Shown: positions 7,683-15,041 of the stretch, one piece after another
How the letters are laid out: every line of letters starts with the position of its first letter
How positions within the stretch are numbered: the first letter of the stretch is position 1
NCBI GenBank assembly: GCA_014874255.1
Contig: JACWAN010000096.1
Location: 1-42,675, forward strand
Direction: 5' to 3'
Length of the DNA stretch: 42,675 bases
DNA from: Candidatus Woesearchaeota archaeon
GTDB taxonomy: Archaea > Nanobdellota > Nanobdellia > Woesearchaeales > UBA525
The notes under the pieces: generated by a model
Databases searched by the model: none
What the model saw: the letters and a program-made list of their open reading frames with translations, nothing else
What the model was told of the DNA's origin: nothing
Made by a program: the position numbers and the translations under genes

Positions 7683-8448
7683 ATGATGCCCCCCGGTCTC
7701 GTATCTGCTCAGCGCAGCCATCGTCTTCCTGTTCTCAGGCGTCCTGTCGATGGCGGGGCTCGGGGCGGCATTCATCTTCGTCCCCCTGTTCTATTACAGG
7801 GGGGTGTCACTCTCTGAAGCGACGCCTGCAGCATTGTTGCTCAACACCATCAGCCTGCTCTTCGCGGCGATCAGCTACTGGCGCGCGAAACTCATCAACT
7901 GGGCTGTCGGCCTCCCCATGCTCGTCGCGGCGGTGGCGTTCTCCCCGCTCGGGGCGGTGATGACGCCGTATGTGCCGAAGAGAATCCTGCTCGGGCTGTT
8001 CACGGCGTTCCTCTTCTTCGCTGGGGCGATGATGCTCTTCTACACGCCAAAACCCAAGAAGGAGAAAACGAGCCGGACGAAAGAGGTGCTCGTCGGTGCG
8101 GGCGTCGGCGCGATCGCCGGGTTCCTGGGCGGGCTGCTCGGCGTCGGGGGCGGGAACTTCATCCTGCCGGCGCTGGCGTGGCTCGGTCTCGACCCGAAGA
8201 TCGCCGCGGCGACGACCGCGCTCATCGTCGTCTTCTCGTCGTTCTCCGGGTTCCTTGGACACGCGACGCTCGGAGGCCTGGACGTCACGTTCATCGTCGT
8301 GACGGGGATTGCCGCGGCGCTGGGCTCCGTGGTCGGGGCCTACCTCATGAAGAGGAAGCTCTCGTCTGCGCAGCTCAAGAGGGTCATCGGCGTCCTCCTC
8401 TGGCTCATCGCGCTCAAAATAGCATGGGACGTCATCATGATGCACTGA
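7683..8448 (+). CDS. TauE/SafE-family exporter (apparent frameshift near start)
   Basis: About 255 residues with eight hydrophobic segments and the two TauE signature halves, GLGAAFIFVPLFYYRGVSLS and GGLLGVGGGNFILPALAWLG. The in-frame ATG at 7750 would cut off the first helix (LLSAAIVFLFSGVLS), which is open upstream as far as a stop at 7684. ATG codons at 7683 and 7686, preceded by GGAG, lie in another frame. Removing one C from the C6 run 7689-7694 joins them as MMPPVSYLLSAA, a normal TauE start. Either the assembly has one extra C, or the gene is damaged, or translation starts at 7750. Substrate unknown; sulfite or another organosulfur anion is typical. Confidence 0.75.
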
Positions 8449-8474
8449 ACATCGACGAGCAGCGTCTCGCCCGC

Positions 8475-8505
8475 CATCATCCTCACCAGCTTCCTCTTCA
8501 ACGCG
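8475..8505 (+). pseudogene. Remnant of ArsP-type permease 3' end
   Basis: This 31-nt stretch matches 5171-5201, inside the permease gene, at 30 of 31 positions and would encode IILTSFLFNA against IILTGFLFNA in the intact permease. Upstream the similarity fades (CATCG-CG-GCAG). It appears to be the tail of a second permease copy lost by deletion, or the scar of a recombination that inserted or removed the genes in between. Confidence 0.6.
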
Positions 8506-8550
8506 CTGCTCGGCTGGCCACGGCTTGTTTTTGCTTCTCTCCTCCGTTCC

Positions 8551-8665
8551 GCGGCCGCCGCGGAGAAATTGTCCTCCCTCCGGTCCGGGGCTTTGTCGGG
8601 CGCTCACCATAATGGCGCCGCGGCGCCATGTTCGCGTCCAGGTCTTGTTCCAAGGCGGCGGCCGC
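8551..8665 (-). repeat. Structured repeat family 1, copy A
   Basis: Copy on the minus strand, between the TauE gene and the small membrane protein gene. From its 5' end it has CCTTGGA, GCGCGAACATG, a perfect 18-bp palindrome (ATGGCGCCGCGGCGCCAT, 8612-8629) and the conserved block CGCCCGACAAAGCCCCGGAC followed by CGGAGGGAGGA and CTCCGCGGC. The ends form an 11-bp perfect stem (GCGGCCGCCGC at 8551-8561 with 8655-8665). Copies B and C are at 12812 and 32029. Confidence 0.75.
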
Positions 8666-8740
8666 AGCGCTGAGTGTGCAGACTGCTCTTTGAAGATGGC
8701 CGTGTATTTCAGGGCGGATAGGAAATCAAGAAGAGAAAGG

Positions 8741-8755
8741 AAAATCTGAAAAAAA
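8741..8755 (-). terminator. T-tract terminator of the 45-residue gene
   Basis: On the minus strand a run of seven T (8749-8755) and a T/C-rich stretch follow the stop of the small membrane protein by about 16 bp, as expected of an archaeal intrinsic terminator. Confidence 0.45.
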
Positions 8756-8770
8756 GGGTTTCTGGAGGCC

Positions 8771-8908
8771 TTACTCGTAGACCGACCAGATGCCGAAGAC
8801 GATGGCTACAATGGCACCGAGCGGAACAGCCCAGGAAGCCATCGACGTGTAGTACCCGAGGGCGAGCAAGCCGCCAACGGCCGCAACCCAACCAGTCCAT
8901 CTTGCCAT
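8771..8908 (-). CDS. 45-residue two-helix membrane protein
   Basis: A short frame reads MARWTGWVAAVGGLLALGYY, a hinge (TSMASWA) and a second hydrophobic segment (VPLGAIVAIVFGIWSVYE). It forms a helical hairpin with Trp/Arg at the N-terminus and acidic residues at the C-terminus. A GGGGTGG Shine-Dalgarno lies 6-8 bp before the ATG, a TATA box sits upstream and a T-tract follows, so it is a complete independent transcription unit. Small two-helix membrane proteins of this kind are common in archaea but have no assigned function. It is too short for usual ORF thresholds; the signals around it are the main support. Confidence 0.75.
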   Translation of the reverse strand: MARWTGWVAAVGGLLALGYYTSMASWAVPLGAIVAIVFGIWSVYE

Positions 8909-8942
8909 TATATACCACCCCATGGTTTTTTTGCAATATGTT

Positions 8943-8995
8943 TTCTCTCACTAAATCAAGAACCATATATATAGTTTCCGAAAAAAGGTTCGGAA
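8943..8995 (-). promoter_or_regulatory. Promoter with upstream inverted repeat for the 45-residue gene
   Basis: Reading the minus strand, the perfect dyad TTCCGAA-N6-TTCGGAA (8976-8995) abuts a TATA box CTATATATATG (8964-8974). Initiation is expected near 8943, leaving a 5' leader of about 35 nt with a GGGGTGG site. The dyad sits where an activator or repressor would contact the TBP/TFB complex. Confidence 0.6.
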
Positions 8996-9111
8996 TCCGG
9001 ACAGGGATAAGGAAAAGAATCGCCTTTTCAGCTAAAATCTGTCTAGCTGCAGCCCGTCGTGGCGCCGCAATCATCCTCGCTAGCGTTCGGAGATTGTGGA
9101 TCCGACCTCGC

Positions 9112-12100
9112 TCAACTGCATCCGGTGGTCGCTCCACAATCCTCGCAGAGCGCGCAGCTCCCGTTCCGCTTCAGCCGCATCGACTGGCAGCCCGGGCATC
9201 TGTCCCCAGTATATCCTTTCGCCTTCGCCTCCGCGACTAAGCGTTCCTCTTCGGAGAGCACGCGTTCCGCCTTCTTCTTCGGCGCCTCTCCCGCACGTGC
9301 AGCGCGCGTCGGCTTGACCTCCTTCAGATGGACGAGGTCCTGGCGGCCGAGGTACTCATGGCCCAGCACCCGGTAGAGATAATCGACGGGTGACGTCGCG
9401 TTCTTGATGGCCGCGTCCCCGGTGACCGGCCCGCCGGGCGGGAAGTCAGTGAACGCGAACCGCTCCACCAGCTCTGAGAGCGGGATGCCGCGCTGCAGCG
9501 CGTAGCTGACGAGCTGGCTGTACGCGGCGAGCATGCCGCGGAACTCCTCAGGCTCCGCCTCCATGGATAATTCGACGGAACCGAGGCCGCCGTCCTGGTA
9601 TTCGGCGGTGAGGACCTGGACAGGCTTCCCGACGATGGCGGCAACGCGGACGACGCCTTCCCATTCCGGCGTGCCGACGTGCCGCGCGGCGATGCCGTGC
9701 TGCACCGCTTCCGGCGTCACGGCAGCTTCGTCCACGTCGTCCTCCTCGAACTGGCTCAAGTCCTCGGAGACGGTGTTGAGGGGCTGGCTCAGCTTCGAGC
9801 CGTCGCGGTAGAGCGCGTTCGCCTTGAGCATCAGCTTCCAGCTGAGCAGGTAGGCGTCCTCGATGTCCTTGAGCGTGGCCTCGTTCGGCATGTTGATCGT
9901 CTTGCTGATCGCGCCGCTGATGAACGGCTGGGCCGCGGCCATCGCCTTGATGTGCGCCTGGTACTCGAGGAACCGCTTCCCCTTCCGGCCGCACCGGTTC
10001 GCGCAGTCGAACACGGGCAGGTGCGCGTCCTTGAGGCCGGGCGCGCCCTCGAGCGTCATCGTGCCGCAGACGTACTCGTTCGCGGCCTCGATCTCCTCCT
10101 TGGAGAACCCGAGCGCGGCGAGGAGATTGAAGCTGGGGTCCTCATACTCCGCCTTCTTGAAGCCGAGCTTCTCGAGCGCCTTGTCGCCGAGCGTGAACCG
10201 GTTGAAGACGAAGCCGATGTCGAACGCGGCCGGCAACTGCTTCTCCGCGGCGACGAGCGCCTCTTCCGGCAGGCCTCTCTTCCGGAGCGCGTCGTGCGTC
10301 ACGCCCTTCTTCAGGCCGTCGAGCGTGCCGTGGCCGACCGCGTACGTGATGATCGCGTCGATCTCCTTCGACGGATAGCCGAGCTTCTTCAGCGCGGAAG
10401 GGACTGATTGGTTGATAATCTTGAAGTAGCCGCCGCCCGCGAGCTTCTTGAACTTGACGATGGCGAAGTCCGGCTCGATCCCCGTGGTGTCGCAGTCCAT
10501 GACGAGGCCGATCGTCCCGGTCGGCGCGAGGACGGTTGCCTGCGCGTTCCGGTAGCCGTGTTGTTCGCCCAGGCTGAGCGCCTCGTCCCAGCACGCCTTG
10601 GCCGCGGCGACGAGCGGCGCCGGACAGTGTTTCGGGTCGATGCCCATCGGCGTGACCGTCAGTCCCTCATACTCCGACTGCTTGGCGTTGTACGCCGCTC
10701 GCCGGTGGTTCCGGATGACACGGAGCATCTGCTCCTTGTTCTTCGCGTAGCCGGCGAACGCGCCCAGCGAGGCGGCCATCTCAGCGCTCGTCGCATACGA
10801 CTGGCCGGTCAGGATGGCGGTGACCGCGCCGATGAAGCCGCGCGCCTCGTCGCTGTCGTACGGGACGCCGGCGCGCATCAGCGCGCTGCCGATGTTCGCG
10901 TACCCGAGTCCCAAGGAACGGAACCGGTAGCTGAGCCGCGCCATCGGCTCGCTCGGGAACTGGGCCATGAGGACGCTGATCTCGAGCACGATCGTCATGA
11001 GCCGCACGGCGTGCCGGAACGCGTCCACGTCGAGCGTCCCGTCCTCCTTGAGGAACTTGACGACGTTGATGCTGGCGAGGTTGCACGCGGTGTCGTCGAG
11101 AAAGAGGTACTCGCTGCACGGATTTGACGCGTTGATCCTCCCGTCCGCGGGGCAAGTGTGCCACTCGTTGATTGTCGTGTCGTACTGGACGCCCGGGTCG
11201 GCGGAGTGCCACGCGGCGAGGCAGACCTTGTTCCAGAGGTCGCGCGCCTTGAGCGTCCGCCACTTCCCGCCGTCCGTGCGCTTGATCAGGTCCCACTCCC
11301 CGTCGTCCTCGACCGCCTTGAGGAACGCGTTCGGGATCCGGACCGTGTTGTTGGCGTGCTGTCCCGCCACGGTCTGGTAGGCCTCGCCTTCGTAGTGCGT
11401 GTCGAACACCTTGAAATCAGGGTCGTAGATCCCTTGCTCTCCGAGCTGGATGATTCGGAAGACGTAGTTGAGGGGGACGCCGAGCCGCTTCGCGTCCCTG
11501 ATCGCGTTCTTGAGCGCAGGGTTCGTGTTCCAGTTCGCGCCCGCTTTCGCCGCTTCTGCGACCTTCGTGAGCGCCGCCTTGGAGACCCTGCTGCCCGCGA
11601 CCAGGTCCGCCACTTTCTGCTCCTCGCGGTACTTCCACATGATGAAGGTCTCGATCTCCGGGTGGTCCATGTCGAGGCAGACCATCTTCGCCGCCCTTCT
11701 GGTGGTGCCGCCGGACTTGATCGCGCCCGCGCCCGCGTCGAAGAGCTTGAGGAAGCTCATCAATCCCGAGGAGGTGCCTCCTCCGCTGAGCGGCTCGCCC
11801 TTTCCCCTGAGCCGGGAGAAGTTGCTTCCCGTGCCGCTCCCGTACTTGAAGATGCGCGCTTCCCGGATCGCGAGGTCGAAGATGCCGCCTTCGTTGACGA
11901 GGTCGTCCCGCAAGGATTGGATGAAGCACGCGTGCGGCTGCGGCCGCGTGTACGCGTCCTCACTCTTCCTCGTCTCGCCGGTCGCGGGATCCGCGTAGTA
12001 GTGGCCCTGCGGGCTGCCGGTGATGCCGTACGCCCACGCCAGTCCGGTGTTGAACCATTGCGGCGAGTTCGGCGCCGTCATCTGGCTGAGGAGCATGAAC

Positions 12101-12495
12101 GCGAGCTCGTCATAGAACGCCTGCGCGTCCTGTTCGCTGGCGAAGTAGCCGTGGTTCTCGCCCCAGCTGCGCCAGCATCCGGCAAGGCGGTGCGCCACCT
12201 GCTTCACGCTCGTCTCGGAGCCGAGGACCGGCTTGCCGTCCGGCCCCTTCTTCATGTTCCCGTGCTCGTCTTTCTGCGGCACGCCCGCCTTGCGGATGTA
12301 CTTCTGCGCGAGGATGTCCGTGGCGAGCTGGCTCCACCCGGTCGGCACTTCCACGCCCTTGATTTCGAAGACGACGCTCCCGTCAGGGTTCCTGATGACC
12401 GAGTCGCGCCGCTCGTAGCTGAACCGTGCGTAGGGGTCCTTCCCCTCTTCCGTGAACATCCGCTTGACCGAGAGACCTTTCGAGACCATGACCAT
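9112..12495 (-). CDS. nrdJ: Class II (B12-dependent) ribonucleotide reductase, large bacterial-type NrdJ
   Basis: A 1127-residue adenosylcobalamin-dependent reductase of the long form known from alphaproteobacteria and other bacteria. It has no N-terminal ATP-cone. Family motifs run TAPNSPQWFNTGL, GSGTGSNFSRLRG, NPCSEYLFLDDTACNLAS, VLAPTGTIGLVMD and INMPNEAT. All redox residues are present: the first disulfide Cys in PHACFIQSL, the thiyl Cys in NPCSE, and the partner Cys 11 residues later in TACNLAS. The C-terminus is the typical cysteine-rich tail (CPGC, then CALCEDCG and a final GCS) that re-reduces the active site. The ATG at 12495 is preceded by GGTGG; an in-frame extension to 12660 overlaps the promoter and lacks homology-like sequence. 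It is probably the main, thioredoxin-dependent source of dNTPs, in contrast to the cysteine-poor NrdJ at 1309. Confidence 0.93.
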   Translation of the reverse strand: MVMVSKGLSVKRMFTEEGKDPYARFSYERRDSVIRNPDGSVVFEIKGVEVPTGWSQLATDILAQKYIRKAGVPQKDEHGNMKKGPDGKPVLGSETSVKQVAHRLAGCWRSWGENHGYFASEQDAQAFYDELAFMLLSQMTAPNSPQWFNTGLAWAYGITGSPQGHYYADPATGETRKSEDAYTRPQPHACFIQSLRDDLVNEGGIFDLAIREARIFKYGSGTGSNFSRLRGKGEPLSGGGTSSGLMSFLKLFDAGAGAIKSGGTTRRAAKMVCLDMDHPEIETFIMWKYREEQKVADLVAGSRVSKAALTKVAEAAKAGANWNTNPALKNAIRDAKRLGVPLNYVFRIIQLGEQGIYDPDFKVFDTHYEGEAYQTVAGQHANNTVRIPNAFLKAVEDDGEWDLIKRTDGGKWRTLKARDLWNKVCLAAWHSADPGVQYDTTINEWHTCPADGRINASNPCSEYLFLDDTACNLASINVVKFLKEDGTLDVDAFRHAVRLMTIVLEISVLMAQFPSEPMARLSYRFRSLGLGYANIGSALMRAGVPYDSDEARGFIGAVTAILTGQSYATSAEMAASLGAFAGYAKNKEQMLRVIRNHRRAAYNAKQSEYEGLTVTPMGIDPKHCPAPLVAAAKACWDEALSLGEQHGYRNAQATVLAPTGTIGLVMDCDTTGIEPDFAIVKFKKLAGGGYFKIINQSVPSALKKLGYPSKEIDAIITYAVGHGTLDGLKKGVTHDALRKRGLPEEALVAAEKQLPAAFDIGFVFNRFTLGDKALEKLGFKKAEYEDPSFNLLAALGFSKEEIEAANEYVCGTMTLEGAPGLKDAHLPVFDCANRCGRKGKRFLEYQAHIKAMAAAQPFISGAISKTINMPNEATLKDIEDAYLLSWKLMLKANALYRDGSKLSQPLNTVSEDLSQFEEDDVDEAAVTPEAVQHGIAARHVGTPEWEGVVRVAAIVGKPVQVLTAEYQDGGLGSVELSMEAEPEEFRGMLAAYSQLVSYALQRGIPLSELVERFAFTDFPPGGPVTGDAAIKNATSPVDYLYRVLGHEYLGRQDLVHLKEVKPTRAARAGEAPKKKAERVLSEEERLVAEAKAKGYTGDRCPGCQSMRLKRNGSCALCEDCGATTGCS

Positions 12496-12636
12496 CGTAC
12501 CACCGTCGCTGCATGCCCTGTCGCTGCTGCCCGCCTCCCGGACGGTCCCCTTCCTGCCGTCCCGGCGAGACACAAGATGTTGTGGTTCGTCGAGAATCCA
12601 CACCCTATATGTGCCGTTCCGAGACGGCCCCCGAGT

Positions 12637-12671
12637 TTTATAAAGATTATTGTCTCGCAACGTATACGTTG
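12637..12671 (-). promoter_or_regulatory. nrdJ promoter with 14-bp palindrome
   Basis: On the minus strand a TATA box CTTTATAAA (12637-12645) is preceded by the perfect palindrome CAACGTATACGTTG (12658-12671), 12 bp upstream of it. Initiation would fall near 12615, giving a leader of about 120 nt before the ATG at 12495. The palindrome is a candidate regulator site. From 12672 to 12811 I see no gene or clear structure. Confidence 0.5.
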
Positions 12672-12811
12672 ACGGGGATGGAAAGGAAATCCCGTTCCGT
12701 TTCTCCGCTCACACCCCTTCGATTCGCGAGGGAAAGGTGACGAAAGGACGGCCCAACATCCCTTCCCTACCTCTCTTCCCGACATCTCGTCCCTACAGCT
12801 CTTCTCATGAG

Positions 12812-12983
12812 GAATGCCGCCTTGGATTCGTGCCGGGCGCGAACATGGCCGAGCGTTTTTGCGAGACTCGTGTTCGGAGAACGCGAGGATCGAGAACGAA
12901 GCGTAGCTGAGCGACCGAGGCCATAATCGTAATCGCCCGACAAAGCCCCGGACTGGAGGGAGAATAGATTCTCCGCGGCATTC
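12812..12983 (+). repeat. Structured repeat family 1, copy B
   Basis: It contains CCTTGGA, GCCGGGCGCGAACATGG, a variable middle of about 75 nt, CCATAAT and the conserved block CGCCCGACAAAGCCCCGGAC, GGAGGGAGAATAGATTCTCC. The ends pair as GAATGCCGC (12812-12820) with GCGGCATTC (12975-12983). An inner pairing, CGGGCG with CGCCCG, is also possible. It lies between the nrdJ promoter and the 3' end of the ABC permease. Confidence 0.75.
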
Positions 12984-13028
12984 TTCGGACTAACGACGAA
13001 ACACAGTTATTTTTCAATCAAGAATCCT

Positions 13029-15041
13029 CTACGACTCCTTCGCGAGCTGCTTCGTCCGCTTCCGGAGGAAGGTGTCCAAGGCGAGGATCATCCGCTCCTT
13101 CGAGGGGGTGTCGAGCTTCCGCGCCAGCGACTTCTCCTTCAGCTCGTTCCGGACCCAGAGCGCCACGGGGTTCTGGCCCTCCTTGCCCTGCGCGAGCGCC
13201 GCCTCGAACTCCGCGCGCGTCATCGCGTCGAGCGCCGCCTGGAGGTCGAAGAGGTCGCGCACCTCGCGCTCGCCGAGCAGCAGCGGCTTCGCCTGCTTCG
13301 CCGCCTGGGCGAACGCGTTCGCCGCGAGGTCCTTGGAACGCTGCCGGAAATAGCGCGCCTTGAAGCTCCGCTGGACGCCGAGGATGAGGAGGAAGAGCAC
13401 GAGGATGGCCGCGGCGAGCACGCCGATCTTGCCCGGTACGTACTGGATCCTCAGGCCGAAGAGCATGGACTGCTTGAGGAGCTCGCTCAGCACGACGTAC
13501 GGGTTGTACGCGCTCAGCGTCCGCACGATCGCGTTCATCGACTCCAGCGGCAGGACCAGGTTGCTGATGAAGAGGAAGACGCTCCCGATGCTGAGCGAGG
13601 AGATCATCGCCGCCTCCTGCGTGCCGGCGAGATAGCCGATGATCATGCCGAGGAACGAGAAGAGCGTGATCGCGATGGAGATGATGACGACGCTCACCCC
13701 GAAGTTCGCGAACAGCGGGGCTTTCACGAAGAAGTAGCTGATGCCGAGGATGACGCACGCCTGCACCATGAGGACCAGGAAGGTCGTGACGAAGCTGAGC
13801 AGCACGTGGTACTCGTCCCTCGTCGCCGTCGTGAAGTTCCGGAACGCGGCCTTGCTCGTCTTGTCCATCACGATGAGCGTGCTGCTCAGCATGAGGCCGA
13901 GGAACATGATGACGAGCATCAGGATGTACGGGTAGGTGAACGTGAGCTTCGAGTCCTCGGCGTTCACCGCCTGGATGCGCGTCGTGATGGGGGAGGCGAC
14001 GCTGCCCGCGCTCGTGCCGAGCGACTCCTGGAGCGATTCGTCCGTGTGCTGGAGCGTGCCCTGGAGCGTGGCGAGTTTGCCTCTCGTGGCCGTGAGGAGC
14101 GCCTTCGTCTGCCCGAGCCCCGCGTCCGCCTCCTGGGACGCGTTGACCAGCTCGCCGAACCGCTCCTGCACCTGCTGCATCGACGTCGCTGCCTGGTCGA
14201 TGATGTCGGAGACCTGCGACGCGGCGTCCGGCGCGGCGTCCGCCACCTGCGCGAGCTGCTCGCTCTCGTTCTGGAGCTGGAGGATGGTCGCGTCGATCTC
14301 GTCGCGGGTCGCGTTCTCCGCCTGATTGCGCGCGTCCTGCAGCGTCGTGACCGCCTGGTCGATGGCGTCGCTGCCCTGCTGCTTCACCTGAGTCACGATC
14401 CCGGCGAGGCCGTTCACCCTCCCCCTGATCTGGAGGAGGTCGACGTAGGAGACGTTCACGTCCACGCCTTCGAGCGCGCTCTGCCCCTGGCCGAGCTGGC
14501 CGATGGCGGCGCCGAGGTCCTGGTCGATGGACGCTGCGGCCGCGCGCTGGCTGTGAATCTGCTGCTGCGCGACCGCGACGCGCTGGAGCATCGTGCCTGC
14601 CAGGTTCTCGCTGATCGCGCTGCTCTGGATGTCGAGCTGCTTGCTCAAGCCGTCGATGATCTGGTAGACAAGGTTGATCCTCGAGTAATCCACCGCGAAC
14701 GTCACGGTGTTGGTGCCGTTCTCCTTGACGCTGAAGTCCGCAGGGAAGAGGATACAGGTATGCACCTCTCCCGTCTTGATCCGGTCGGTGCACTCCGTCT
14801 CGTTCGCGAAGACGTTCACCTGGTAGTTCTGCGCCTTGAGCGTGTCGATGACGCTGTTCACGAGCGGCGTGTACTCGGGCGCATGGACGCCGACGACGAT
14901 CTGGCCCTTCTCGCTGCCGCCCGTGTAGGCGGCGCTGACGAGGAGGATGATGAGGAGCGGGCCGAAGATGATGGTGAAGGCGCTCTCCCGCGAGCGGAAG
15001 AGGAGCTTGAGGTTCTTCGCGATGACGGCCGGCCATTTCAT
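13029..15041 (-). CDS. ABC-2-type exporter permease with long extracytoplasmic coiled coil
   Basis: A 670-residue membrane subunit. One N-terminal helix (FTIIFGPLLIILLVSA, about residues 22-37) is followed by a large external region of about 330 residues. That region begins with a mixed alpha/beta part (QIVVGVHAPEY, CILFPADFSV) and continues as a Gln/Ala-rich coiled coil (about 150-350). A cluster of six hydrophobic helices (about 365-555) comes next, containing FISNLVLPLESMN and AYNPYVVLSELL, typical of ABC-2 permeases. The protein closes with a charged cytoplasmic tail of about 95 residues (LFDLQAALDAM, DTPSKERMILALDTF). It overlaps the ATPase gene by 4 bp (ATGA). The layout is like YhgE/Pip-type exporters; the cargo is unknown, and surface polymers, lipids or toxic compounds are possible. 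Confidence 0.82.
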   Translation of the reverse strand: MKWPAVIAKNLKLLFRSRESAFTIIFGPLLIILLVSAAYTGGSEKGQIVVGVHAPEYTPLVNSVIDTLKAQNYQVNVFANETECTDRIKTGEVHTCILFPADFSVKENGTNTVTFAVDYSRINLVYQIIDGLSKQLDIQSSAISENLAGTMLQRVAVAQQQIHSQRAAAASIDQDLGAAIGQLGQGQSALEGVDVNVSYVDLLQIRGRVNGLAGIVTQVKQQGSDAIDQAVTTLQDARNQAENATRDEIDATILQLQNESEQLAQVADAAPDAASQVSDIIDQAATSMQQVQERFGELVNASQEADAGLGQTKALLTATRGKLATLQGTLQHTDESLQESLGTSAGSVASPITTRIQAVNAEDSKLTFTYPYILMLVIMFLGLMLSSTLIVMDKTSKAAFRNFTTATRDEYHVLLSFVTTFLVLMVQACVILGISYFFVKAPLFANFGVSVVIISIAITLFSFLGMIIGYLAGTQEAAMISSLSIGSVFLFISNLVLPLESMNAIVRTLSAYNPYVVLSELLKQSMLFGLRIQYVPGKIGVLAAAILVLFLLILGVQRSFKARYFRQRSKDLAANAFAQAAKQAKPLLLGEREVRDLFDLQAALDAMTRAEFEAALAQGKEGQNPVALWVRNELKEKSLARKLDTPSKERMILALDTFLRKRTKQLAKES

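Noticed and set aside
8551-8665. Small protein genes read through the family 1 repeats
   Set aside because: All three copies give similar short frames only because the DNA is conserved; start signals are absent and the stems covary as nucleic acid.
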